Shown one piece after another: positions 10,062 to 19,502 of a stretch of DNA of 64,000 bases. The position numbers and the translations under genes are program-made. The DNA comes from Candidula unifasciata (taxonomy: Eukaryota; Mollusca; Gastropoda; Stylommatophora; Geomitridae): NCBI GenBank assembly GCA_905116865.2, contig CAJHNH020001613.1, positions 63,596 to 127,595 of the forward strand, in the 5' to 3' direction. Below the pieces are notes generated by a model. That model made no database searches. It worked only from the letters and a program-made list of their open reading frames with translations, and had not been told where the DNA came from. The first letter of the stretch is position 1; each line of letters opens with the position of its first letter.

Positions 10062-10295
10062 AAGTCACCGTGGTGGAGTGATTAGGCTGTTTGCCCCTCG
10101 AACTGAAAGTCGCGAGTTTGTTTTATGCAGTTCATCATTCGGTTCACAAGTTCTGCTTTTACGGATGTTTCCAGGGATCATTGCTGGAGCTATGGATTGG
10201 TGGGACGCTATAAGCAAGTTGTCATACGTCCTGCAGAGGGAGACCGATCCAGTGGGTGAAACCCGGTGCAACGAAGTCAGTGATCGTTTTACTTT
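10062..10295 (+). repeat. SINE-G copy, diverged
   Basis: It starts with a tRNA-like head (CGTGGTGGAGTGATTAGGC, then GTCGCGAGTTTG) and ends with the SINE-G body end: GAGGGAGACCGATCCAGTGG, AAACCCGGTGCAACGAAGTC, and a TTTTACTT tail. The middle is strongly diverged or replaced. Confidence 0.55.
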
Positions 10296-10494
10296 ATAAC
10301 TTGTGTTTGTCCAAGCAGCCACTGCGGATTGTCCAGGATAAACAGCTTTACTTTTATCTACGATTAATCCCAAACAACGTCTTGCAGAAGACTTGATACA
10401 TGAAGTGACCTGACTCGGAACTCGACTTGGAAGCATTCTTGTTGACTTGAGACTTTACTTAGGACTTGGTGACAAAGACTCGACTTAGACATAA

Positions 10495-10620
10495 AGAGAG
10501 ACGTCTTAGTCTAACTCTGCTAATTAGTCAACTCATACGACATCCTTGCCAGAGAGGCAGTGGGTCTATTCTCTCTCCTCTCCCCAACTGGACCCGGAAC
10601 CTTAACCTGGGTTAACCACT
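10495..10620 (-). repeat. SINE-E fragment, 5' part
   Basis: The minus strand shows the SINE-E start: a GGTTCCGGG-like block, AGAATAGACCCACTGCCTC, then GTCGTATGAGTTGACTAATT. The 3' part with the (GAA)n tail is missing. Confidence 0.6.
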
Positions 10621-11044
10621 TAAATGGGTTGGTAGAGAAGGGCTGCAGGAGTGACCACAAGAGATAAAATCAGGAAATAAGTCATAACAATAAAAAGGTT
10701 TATTTAAATAAAGAAGATAAAAACAATAGATTGCACAATCTATTGCCTTGCATATTTCGCTGTGTCTCGACAGGTGCACAATAGAGTTACAATGACACAA
10801 ATGAAGCAAATAAACGAATTCTTTATAACTGACTTAAACATTTAACAGCTGTCAAAGGTCTCTGCCTATTTTATCAGGGCAGCCTCAGTGTCAGAATCAT
10901 GTCCTTTTGTTTACAAAGTGCAGAGCAGACATATTTGAACCACATTTCATATTTTAATGATCACAACAGTATCCCCAGCACACCAACTAGCTAATTTTGT
11001 GTGGTTCTGATTATTATTTCCTTGCTAACTTGCTCATATATGTT
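10621..11044. other. No recognised feature
   Basis: AT-rich sequence with a short palindrome-like GATTGCACAATC near 10731. No family match was noticed. Confidence 0.45.
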
Positions 11045-11325
11045 CATATTAGAGGTAAAGTCGGGAGATGTGAACCAGCGTCATTGCACAAGGTTACAAA
11101 CCATAAGTTCTCTGCCACCAGTACGGACAGCTGATTAGAAACTGTGTCGCCGTCTGCACGAAACTCCGTATCTACAACGACGATCCTCAATTTACCCCAG
11201 ATTGTTAACTATGGTACCCATTTCCTAGAGGCTAGTTGAACCCCGGAACCCGTCTGGTTTCGTGGGCTGCAGCGAGTCGCAGCTGGTTTTGATTAGCGAG
11301 TCTCCTGCTAACGCGGCCCCATATA
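11045..11325 (-). repeat. SINE-H copy 1
   Basis: Very similar to 44085-44355. Shared blocks are AAAGTCGGGAGATGTGAACC, AGCGTCATTGCACAxGGTTA, CACCAGTACGGACAGCTGAT and a TAGAGGCTxGxTGAACCCC-like block. The minus strand gives GGGTTCCGGGGTTCAAC as a possible B box and ends CGACTTTACC, like SINE-G. Confidence 0.7.
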
Positions 11326-11806
11326 AGAATCTTATATAAGAAATATATATATATATATGTTCATATATCCGTTTTCAAGCCATCCAGGCTAGTTTCGTTT
11401 GATGACGCATAGCATAATTATGTATAATAAAACTAGCAGACTGCTCACCGCTCTACCCACAGTCTGTATGATATTTGAAGAATGTCAGTTGATCCATTGT
11501 CGGCTGAATGTTAGGAGTGTCACAAGAAGCTAGATTTTACCGTTTATTTCAGTAGCTCTGTTAAGCTGAGATGTAAAGGTATTAAATGTATAAACGGAGA
11601 AAATGGTAGCTTCTTGTGACTCAGGAAAAGAAAAATCCCTTTCTCTGGTTTGCCAAGAATATAAACCGACCGAAAACATTCGCTTTTAAATTACAACGTC
11701 TGACGATCAGAAACTCCCTGATGCATGCATGTGTCGTATGGAGTGCGTTACTACAGTTACTAAGCCAGCAAAATAGTGTTAGAGTATACATCACTTGCAC
11801 ACTTAA

Positions 11807-11807
<1 letters not shown>
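11326..11807. other. No recognised feature
   Basis: It includes a short (TA)n at 11342-11358. Nothing else was recognised. Confidence 0.45.

Positions 11808-11889
<82 letters not shown>
11808..11889. repeat. (TA)n microsatellite in SINE-B tail position
   Basis: Pure TA run immediately adjacent to the 3' end of the reverse SINE-B at 11890, where other copies have an A-rich tail. Confidence 0.95.
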
Positions 11890-11894
<5 letters not shown>

Positions 11895-12072
11895 ATGAGT
11901 TGTTAACCGTTTGGTACTACGGATATCGCAACCCTTCGGCCTTGATTCCATGATATCGTAAATATTGGAGAAATGTGGCTTTTCTGCCAACCTCCGTGAA
12001 CCCAGACCACAAGAACTTCGTCACCCGGTCGCCGCCAAGTCAGGTTTAACCAACTGGGCTAGCGTACCTGGA
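11890..12072 (-). repeat. SINE-B copy
   Basis: The minus strand has CGCTAGCCCAGTTGG (A box), GTCTGGGTTCACGG (B box region), GGCAGAAAAGCCACATTTCTCC and CAACTCATGGTTT. Small deletions distinguish it from other copies. Confidence 0.75.
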
Positions 12073-12189
12073 TATATGTCTATATATATATATTTATATG
12101 GTAAAACGGTAGAGAGAAAAAGAAAACGAAGAACGGCAATCCGTAGTGTGGCTATGTGATAGGTTGCTAATCAACCCACACTTTTGTGA

Positions 12190-12255
12190 ACTGTTTTTGA
12201 TTTCACCATACCACTGTCAAAAAAGCGGTCTGCTGTCAAATCTCCTGCAGCTAAA
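12190..12255 (-). repeat. SINE-C fragment
   Basis: ATACCACTGTCAAAAAAGCG, GGTCTGCTGTCAAATC and CTGCAGCT match the head-body junction of SINE-C. Confidence 0.45.
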
Positions 12256-12287
12256 TTACTGAGTATTTCAGTTTTTTCCCCTTTCTT

Positions 12288-12560
12288 GCTTTCACCGGCT
12301 GTAAACTCCAGCGGAATGCTTTGGCTGTTCGCCTACTTCTGGATTTTAGTATTGCTGCTCCAGAAGCTGAATTTTTGTTGTTGCGTGGTTCTCAGATATG
12401 GCTTATTTGTTTGCAGACTGCTGGTTCCTCGCCTTTAAGCTAAACTTCATTCCTATTTCGATAGAAACAGCCCTAATTAATCAACTTTTACGACAAGCTT
12501 GTCAGGGAGCAGAGAGTCTTTTCTTGTTTCCCCATTTAGGACTTGGAACCCACATGAGAA
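12288..12560 (-). repeat. SINE-E copy, diverged
   Basis: The plus strand reads, in reverse SINE-E order, TTCACCGGCTGTAAACTCC, AGCGGAATGCTTTGGCTGTTCG, GGCTTATTTGTTTGCAGACTG, ACGACAAGCTTGTCAGGGAG and CCATTTAGGACTTGGAACCCAC-like blocks. The (GAA)n tail is absent; only a TTTC-rich stretch precedes it. Confidence 0.65.
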
Positions 12561-12884
12561 ATTAGTGTTGTGAAGTAAACATTAAACAACAACAAAACGG
12601 AAGAAGATGCAAAGGATCGTGTTTAGGTCAGCGATCCGTCAAGCACTGGATGCTCGACTCACGGCACTTGATAGGCGATTCGAACCTACATTCCCAGAGT
12701 GACAGCAGCACCTGGCTTTCGTTTTAATTTGTTTGCCTGTTTGCCCGCTCTCCGTGTGTCCTGATCCCCAACGAGGCACGAATTGATTAACAAAGAACTT
12801 ACCTGGGCCTGAAAGTCGAAAATTAGTTTAATGAAGTGTTTTAGGAAACAAAGGCGTGCAACTATATTTACCACATCACATATC

Positions 12885-12950
12885 TAGTGTCGACTGGTCT
12901 ATAAAAATGTGAGACTAGCACCATATACACAACAGCCTTGAACAGAAAAG
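12885..12950 (+). repeat. SINE-A/J 3' remnant
   Basis: TAGTGTCGACTGGTCTATAA followed by AxTGTGAGACTAGCACCATATAC is the end of the A/J body. Confidence 0.5.
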
Positions 12951-12957
12951 TTAGTTC

Positions 12958-13160
12958 CATTTTGTTAACAGGACGTTGCAGAACCAGCCCAAACATTGTT
13001 TGGTGATTGTGATATCACTAGGCAATTTTACATTCAGCAGTTTGCCATTGCTACTCAACGGTCGGCTCTAGGTACTGTTGTCGAAACCAATACGTGGCGG
13101 ACGGCTGACTAATCGCCCGTAGTTGGGATCGAATCAGGCACCTTGAAATTACGAAGAGCG
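12958..13160 (-). repeat. SINE-C copy, diverged
   Basis: It contains ACAGGACGTTGCAGAACCAG, AGTTTGCCATTGCT, CGGTCGGCT, CTGTTGTCGAAACCAA and TTGGGATCGAATCAGGCACC (reverse B-box region). A second short piece of the same family follows at 13170-13262. Confidence 0.7.
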
Positions 13161-13169
13161 TAGTATAAT

Positions 13170-13262
13170 GAAGTTACGTTCAGTGGTTTGTCATCACTGG
13201 CACAACTGTCAAAATCAGCGCAAAGCGGTCTGCTGTCACATCGCCCGGAGCTGGAGTGAAAT
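13170..13262 (-). repeat. SINE-C fragment
   Basis: TTACGTTCAGTGGTTTGTCA, CACAACTGTCAAAATCAGCG and GTCTGCTGTCACATCGCC match the body and head junction of SINE-C. Confidence 0.5.
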
Positions 13263-13281
13263 CGAGTTTTTCAGAGTTATA

Positions 13282-13548
13282 TAAAGGTAAAATTTATGAG
13301 AATCGACTTCATTGCTGCTGAGTTTTATCGATCTCTCTCCGCAGAACAGCTAGCTGCCTGCCGAAAGCGTCGCACAGAGCAGGCCCTCCGTATCTCCAGC
13401 GACGATCCCCAGGGATCACTGTAAAAATTGCACCCGTGAACTAAACGGCGCCCCCGTAAAACGAGCTCACGACCTTCAGAGCCTGAAGCAAACTGCTTGA
13501 ACACTTCGCGCGGAAACCCACTCGGATTTATATAAATCAAGTTCGCAA
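13282..13548 (-). repeat. SINE-G copy
   Basis: GAATCGACTTCATTGCTGC, ATCTCTCTCCGCAGAACAGC, CTGTAAAAATTGCACCCGTG and GCGGAAACCCACTC define a long copy. The head end (right) gives GTCGTGAGCTCG on the minus strand, a weakened B box. Confidence 0.7.
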
Positions 13549-13861
13549 ACCCCTAAACCCACACTCCGACTAAAGGGTCCTGCATTAATTGGAGTTTCCG
13601 TTTCAAATACAAAAGTTCCCGCAATCTGCTGCTGACTTCCTCTGAATGCTGAACGTCCTGTCTGCAGCTGTGATGAGTGGACTAGATAAAGCACAGACTG
13701 CAGATAAAACAGACGCAACTGACGTCACTCGATGGTAACGTCTTACGGAAGTATCTGGGAGGGGTACATCCGGACAATACATAAGGACATAAGCTACTTG
13801 TAAACATCACTTTTCAGAACATTAACTAAAACTGTAAAGCTCAACGAAAGGGGAAAGACAA
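13549..13861. other. No recognised feature
   Basis: Nothing beyond short unrelated ORFs. Confidence 0.4.
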
Positions 13862-14090
13862 CTTTTGTCCCATTGTGGATTGCAATTTTTCGTTATTTTA
13901 AACCCCACCCTGGCTTTTGTTGGGTGCCCTGAATATAGCCCGTCCATGAATGTGGCCATAACGGCTGAAAGAGTTTTCTGGGACCTCTCCACGGGTGATC
14001 CTCATCCGCATGGTGACACTTTGTGTCACCGGGTATTTATCGCTTGTGTGATGTTCTGGTGAAGTACAACAAGCACGCAAGGAAAGACGC
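13862..14090 (-). repeat. SINE-D copy
   Basis: In reverse: CCCATTGTGGATTGCAATTT, AACCCCACCCTGGCTTTTG, ACGGCTGAAAGAGTTTTCTG, ACGGGTGATCCTCATCCGCA and GGTATTTATCGCTTGTGTGA. This is one of the longest D copies. Confidence 0.75.
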
Positions 14091-14164
14091 ATCAAATATA
14101 ACCACTCAGCACACTGGCAACTATGGACTTCTTCTAACAGCGGTGAAATCTTATTCTGCTTCGT

Positions 14165-14325
14165 CTTATTTATTTAACCGGCTGTAAACTCCGCCAGACA
14201 GTTTTGGTTGTTCGGCTTGTTCCAGAACCTGAATTTTGTGTACACATCCGTTTTACAGATGTGGCTTATTTGGTTGCAGACTGTTGCTTCCTTGCCCTCA
14301 GCCAGATGCAGTTCGACTTCGAATT
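14165..14325 (-). repeat. SINE-E fragment
   Basis: AACCGGCTGTAAACTCCGCC, TTTTGGTTGTTCGGC, CAGAACCTGAATTTTGTGTA and ATTTGGTTGCAGACTGTTGC are reverse SINE-E blocks. The region up to 15027 holds no other recognised family except the tRNA-like piece below. Confidence 0.6.
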
Positions 14326-14584
14326 AAATACTCAAAATCAATCAGCGTCCAGCCACTGCCTTAAGGCAGCTCCCATATTTTAGAATTACTGATGTGTCTC
14401 TTCAGCATGGGCATATAAACCTTATGCAGTCACCAAGTTTCACATCAAGGCTGGACGCTCGACTGCTGATCCAAAGATTGTGGTTTTAAATTGTAATGTA
14501 ATAAACAAACAGACAATGTATTGATTGGCACTCATAGAAAGAAGTAGACAGATAGAAGAACACAATAGATAAAATAAAAAACGA

Positions 14585-14665
14585 AAGCTGTAGTTACAGG
14601 GTCAGGAATCGAACCCTTCACCTCCAAACGGCGTGTGCGCCTCGCTATGGATACAAGTGTACTGC
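14585..14665 (-). repeat. tRNA-like SINE head, family unclear
   Basis: The minus strand gives CATAGCGAGGCGCACACGCC then GAAGGGTTCGATTCCTGACC, a good B box. No recognised SINE body follows, and the cloverleaf does not close well enough for a tRNA gene. Confidence 0.4.
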
Positions 14666-15027
14666 TAGGCATCCCCAAAAAGATGTCTTTATTGGCCATG
14701 TCTATCATACAATTTGAAATCAACAATTGTCAAGACTCAGTTTTATGTCTTGTTTCTAAAACTGTGTGCATCAATTTTGGCTTTCCAAATTATAGGAAAA
14801 CTGGCACCAAAAGGAGAAAGACACTTATTTCCTTCGTCTTGGGAAGGACATTCATAGTTCAGTGTCTCAGTCTCTTGCAGTTGTGATTTACCAACACCAT
14901 TATCCTACCACCAAAATTATAATTATTATCATGCATTTTGCATTATTGTCAGCGTATAACAGGTCTCTTTCAGAACGTCATTTTAACTACGACCTACAAG
15001 AATAACAGTTGTCCTACTTCTTGTAGG

Positions 15028-15140
15028 GGAGTCGCCGTGGCGTTGGCGGTTTTTTTTCAAACATGACCTTGACTCCTACGTCTATCCAACCTTGAGTGGG
15101 TACCAGGTGCAGACCTGGGAAGTAAAGACTGCCTCTTGTA
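15028..15140 (+). repeat. SINE-J copy, internally deleted
   Basis: GTCGCCGTGGCGTTGGCGG head joined through a T run to TGACCTTGACTCCTACG, CCTTGAGTGGGTACCAGGTG and CTGGGAAGTAAAGACTGCC. Most of the head, including the B box, is missing. Confidence 0.6.
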
Positions 15141-15845
15141 GTATTTTGACGTCCAAGTTGTCTCCAATGACTTGTACCTTTTTTGTCTCTGATCAGCCCC
15201 TCCCTCTATTTCTAGGAAGCATGCTGCCTATACTGTTATATCCAAACAGCTGTGCCTATACATTTGTCAAACTAATTAATTTGTCAAACAAGGACTTTCT
15301 AAACTATGAAGAAAGGCAAGACATACTTATAAACAGACTGTCCCTGGAGCTCAGATTTAGAACTCTATTTTAGTCAATGTTCAAATTTTTTAGAATGTCA
15401 GTAATTGTAATCTTTGTATTGCATGGTATTTTTAGAAACATTTAGTCTGAAAACCCAAGATTTTCTCGTTTTTAATTGAAAATTGGTCTGTAACTCAAAT
15501 TGACAATAGTAACCACGTCCATTGCCGACACAGAACTGCAGAGTGCACCGGGGCAATATTTGTTGTAGTTGTTACGGCTGCCTAATTATAACTTCTTAGG
15601 GGGTTGAAAAGATATCTTGGATTTTAATTATTGGCTAACCATCCACAATCACTCTCTTGTATTTGACTTATTTGCAATGATGGCAAATCCTTAAAATAGG
15701 AAGTCGGCTTGTACGAGTGAGGCCGGGAAAGGGGGAGAGGAGGGGGTTGAGACAGACATATAGACCCATACGTTGCCTCAGGATCTGTATGTGTTCTCAT
15801 AATTTTTACTCTAGGCATCCTTAAAATTTTGAGTTCCAGAGTCTA
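15141..15845. other. No recognised feature
   Basis: The 93-residue ORF at 15092-15373 starts within SINE-J and resembles nothing I know. No splice-supported gene model is evident. Confidence 0.45.
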
Positions 15846-16215
15846 ACAATCAATCAGTCAATCAGCATGTCTTTTACAGAACTTCGCTCTCTTCACGGCA
15901 CTCCTAAAAGTCTTTATCTAGCCAAATTGCCAGCCCTATGTGCTTTCATAATCAATGCATCTCCAATTTCCTGTATTCACGTAAGCGGAGGTCAGCCTCT
16001 GACTCGTTACCGGAAACTGCATCCTTCATGACTCTTCTCTCCAGACCCTCGAGGCGTTTGACATGTCCAAAAATACCTCGGGATAGGCTGCTGTTTACGA
16101 GCCGATTCTCCTTCATGTTCAGGTCATGCATGATGTCGATGTTTTTCTTCTTCTTGGACCACTGTACTCTCAGACGTTTATTGTAACGTTTCAGTTCAAA
16201 CGTCTAACATTTTGC
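15846..16215 (-). pseudogene. LINE-X 3' end relic with (TGAT)n tail
   Basis: The minus strand encodes fragments FELKRYNKRLRVQWSKKKK, then IDIMHDLNMKENRLVNSSLS and FGHVKRLEGLERRVMKDAV, parallel to FELKCYRKILRISWTKKR and LKYFGHIKRHDGLEK in the copy at 48598-49442. Later codons are broken by stops. The 3' end is a degenerate TGAT repeat, seen on the plus strand as CAATCAATCAGTCAATCAG at 15848-15866. The RT core is missing, so only the distal part was inserted or kept. Confidence 0.7.
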
Positions 16216-16222
16216 ATTAATA

Positions 16223-16556
16223 CGGTACAACTTCGTTAACATGAATTTTGAAGTGCCGAGAAATCAAGAGAACATGCGAACAAACTTCGTGTTACATGTA
16301 GCAATTTACATCCCTGTCGGCGAGAGATCTTGCAAACAAAATTCGTGCTATATGTAGCAATTTACATCCCTGTCGGCAAGAGATCTTGCAAACAAAATTC
16401 GTGCTTCGTGTAGTAATTTACATCCCTGTCGGCAAGAGATCTTGCAAACAAAATTCGTGCTATTTTGAGCAATTTACATCCCTGCCGGCAACCAAATGTT
16501 GTTCGCGTTAACCGAGAGTTCTTCTCAAGGAAGTTCGTTTTAACGAGGTAGTACTG
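16223..16556. mobile_element. pogo/Tigger-like MITE
   Basis: The left end CGGTACAACTTCGTTAAC and the right end in reverse CAGTACTACCTCGTTAAAAC are imperfect inverted termini of the CAGTNNNACCTCGTTAAA style typical of pogo/Tigger elements. A TA precedes the left end; the right flank is TG rather than TA, possibly mutated. The interior is almost entirely a 56-bp minisatellite. There is no transposase. Confidence 0.6.
16276..16497 (+). repeat. 56-bp minisatellite, about four units
   Basis: Units begin at 16276, 16332, 16388 and 16444, exactly 56 bp apart, each with GCAAACAAAATTCGTGCTA-like and CAATTTACATCCCTGTCGGC blocks. The last three units are closest to each other. Confidence 0.9.
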
Positions 16557-16621
16557 TGTGTGTGTATCTGAGATAATTATGTCATTATTGGGAGCCATAA
16601 AGTTAGCGAGTGAGTGACGTT

Positions 16622-16790
16622 CCAACCCCACCAGGACCGCACAACGAGCCACAAACACCCGCTGACACAAAGTGCCACTACTCGGATGAGATTCACTAGG
16701 GTACAAGTCCCAGTATCCCCGTTCAATCGTAGGTTATATTAGGGCCCTTGACTACAACCGGGGTGGGGCTTTCAAGCAACAACAACAACA
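16622..16790 (+). repeat. SINE-D copy, diverged
   Basis: AAACACCCGCTGACACAAAG, TGCCACTACTCGGATGAG, CCCGTTCAATCGTAGGTTAT, GGGCCCTTGACTACAACCGG and GGTGGGGCTTTCAA. Followed by (CAA)n. Confidence 0.65.
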
Positions 16791-18282
16791 AAAACTGAGT
16801 TCCAAATTGGGTCGAGGTTGTATATGATATTATTAAGTTGGCTCTGTAAACTCATGAATGTGGAAATCTGATGAGCAGCAAAACAGAGAAGAACAAGAAA
16901 AGGGGATATAGCTAGAGAATGACATGAGCAATTTCCCTAAGATTCCTAAATTTAAGATTCGTCTAGACCTCGTTTTTCCCGAGTCTTACCTAGAATCAAG
17001 CCAACTGCCCCAAGCTGGATCCAGTAGCCCTTTCTTTGTTGTTATATAGCACTATTTATCATAATATATTATTCAGAAAATTTGTTTTAATACATACGTA
17101 TACGATATTTATTATAGTTATGCAGGATTTAATCCTTTCCATAAACCTACGTGCTCTTGTTTTGCACAGTTTGTATAAATATAAGCAACCTGGAGCTATA
17201 AACGGGCATCACATTAAACAGAATTGTAGTGGGCTGTCAGAAATGCAGGCGTATAACTTAATTACAACGGACATGTCTAGGTTATGTTCACACAAAGGTG
17301 TAGTTATTGCTCTTTGCTCTTCTAAGATTGCTTAATCTACTTGGAGCACCGGGATAACCATGCTTAGCTGTTATGAACGAGCTATTATGTTATTTAAGGG
17401 ACGTGAATCTAATCCCTTCTAGATCAGTTTTATAGATATATGAGGGTATCTAATTTAAGATGAGAAAATTACTTCTGTTTTCTTATTACATATTGTAAAT
17501 ACAAGTGTGAGCGAATGTGATAGACAGACAGAGGCAGAGAGGCGATAACGATGGAGAAACTGATTGTAAATTTTCCTAATAATTGTTTGTGTATATACGT
17601 TCTACACCGGCGGACATTCGTGTAGACGCCTGGCCTGGTCATTTGTGTCTGTGTGAAGATGTAGTTACACGACGTCATTATTGTAATGAGAGGAGCTGAC
17701 AAAAAAAACGGTGTTGTAGCTGCAGGGTCATTCCAGAATAAAACGGGCTTTAATAATCAGAAGGACGAGAGGGCGGGCGGGCGATCAAGTTGATAGAATA
17801 TCTGTATCTTGATCGAAGGATCGGGGTTAAATCATATAGTAATTGGTTTATTTGCGAATACTTTGACAAACTGAGTTTTAACTGTCATGTACCTTGACGT
17901 CCAAGTGGTCTGAGATTGTAAGAGTTTCGACCTTATCAAGTTGTGCAGAGTTTTTCCTGAAGGGATCCAAGTATCATGTCAACGGTGATCATGGTCCAAA
18001 TCTCTTCGCCCCTTTAAAGTTCCCAGAAACTAGCGGAGTGTGCGTGTACATGAATAAACTCTTTCGGGGTGAATAACAAAGACCGGGAGAGGGTTCATTC
18101 TGCATAGACAATATATGGTGCCTACAGTTCCTCACAGGATTTGTGCTATGTGTGGGAGTAAAATTGCCTTTTTGCAGACGACTTGTCTTTGCTAATTACA
18201 CCATCGCCTTATGTTGTAATTTCTTTAACCCCTTATAAACACGAACGTCATTAAGTAAATGATCCTTTTCCCCGCTTTCGGG
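16791..18282. other. No recognised feature
   Basis: About 1.5 kb without a recognised repeat, homologous ORF or strong structure. It may be single-copy or an old unrecognised element. Confidence 0.4.
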
Positions 18283-18537
18283 TGTACGGGGCATATTGGG
18301 CTAGACCACCTATATTTGACAGACCAGTCGGCACTCGGTGGGTAATGTGGTCAACATGACCCCTGCTGCCTTTACTTGCCAGGGTTTCACTTGGTACCCA
18401 TTTAAGGCTTGACCGACGTAAGAGCCAAAGTCACTTTGGCAACAAACAAACAAAAGTCTGGTACTTTCAGGACTTAAACCTACGACATTCGGATCTGCAG
18501 GCGAGCGTCTAACCGCTGCACTACTGTGGCTCCTATA
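18283..18537 (-). repeat. SINE-J copy
   Basis: In reverse: ACAGACCAGTCGGCACTCGG, TGGGTAATGTGGTCAACATG, CTTGGTACCCATTTAAGGC, then the head GGATCTGCAGGCGAGCGTCT and AACCGCTGCACTACTGTGGC. The head end lies at about 18537. Confidence 0.75.
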
Positions 18538-19247
18538 CCACTCTCTATTTACAGTTTAATACTAATGACTGGGAAAAAAAACCGATAAGGTGCCAGACCA
18601 GTATGTATGTATATATTTATCTGTGCCAATGAATGTATAAATAAATCGCTGTGTTTTTTAACAAAGAATTCAGAAAGAACCACAGAAAACCTGGAAATTA
18701 TGTCAACTGCTCCAAAATTAACCCCCGTTCGTGAACTATTATAAGTGTTTTATACACTTGAGAACAAAACAAAACATATAGCAGAGATAACACTTTTCAA
18801 CAAAAACAGGCGACCGCTTTTGCTTAATAATTTCCTTTAAAACGAGTCCATACAAAATCCTCGTGCCAAAGTATCATTTTCATAACGTGTAAACTCTAGT
18901 TACAACGTCCAAGTGTCGCCATGAGACTTATTCTGTTTCTTTTGAATATTCATGAATGCCCGACCCAAGAGCTGGTCAGATGTCGAAACGCGTCTATAAC
19001 CATTGGCCACTAGCGGTTTGGGTTATTATCGCGTGTTTCTGTCTCTGCCCCTGATGGTTAAGATGCAGACCAGCAATGGGCATTATCTCTTAATTGTCGG
19101 CAATAAATGTAATTATGTTTGGCGGTCATGGGGGAATCTACATTATCATAATGGGGTCGTTTTGTCCGAGCATCCCTGTCCACAGAATATACTGATACTT
19201 GAGGGAGCTGCTTTGGTTGTCAATTTAGTATCTGTAGTTTGGCGAGA

Positions 19248-19251
<4 letters not shown>
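18538..19251. other. No recognised feature
   Basis: Nothing recognised. An ORF from 19003 runs into the following TA/CA microsatellite and is not credible. Confidence 0.4.
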
Positions 19252-19344
<93 letters not shown>

Positions 19345-19377
19345 TATATATATATGCGTGTGTGTGTGTGTGTGTTA
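19252..19377. repeat. CA-TA-CA-TG compound microsatellite
   Basis: (CA)n, long (TA)n, (CA)n, short (TA)n, then (TG)n, a self-complementary arrangement. Confidence 0.95.
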
Positions 19378-19502
19378 ATTTTATGTGTAAATAAGAAGGG
19401 ATGCGCAGTCTGCTGGCTCTATCTTTAGCTGAAGTGAAAAGGTTTCTACTAGATTTCTGTGTAGTTGGATTAGAACAGCTTTTCGTTAGTTGGAATGCAA
19501 AA

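Noticed and set aside
14585..14665. Functional tRNA gene; also heads at 32476, 43560-43640 and 58020-58140
   Set aside because: B boxes are good but acceptor and arm pairing is poor, and most continue into SINE bodies; they are tRNA-derived repeat heads.
16276..16497. CRISPR-like regular spacing
   Set aside because: Units are contiguous 56-bp tandem repeats without variable spacers, in a eukaryotic context and inside a MITE.
19003..19428. 141-residue ORF with Ile-Tyr repeat
   Set aside because: More than a third is TA/CA microsatellite and the rest has no homology or splice context.
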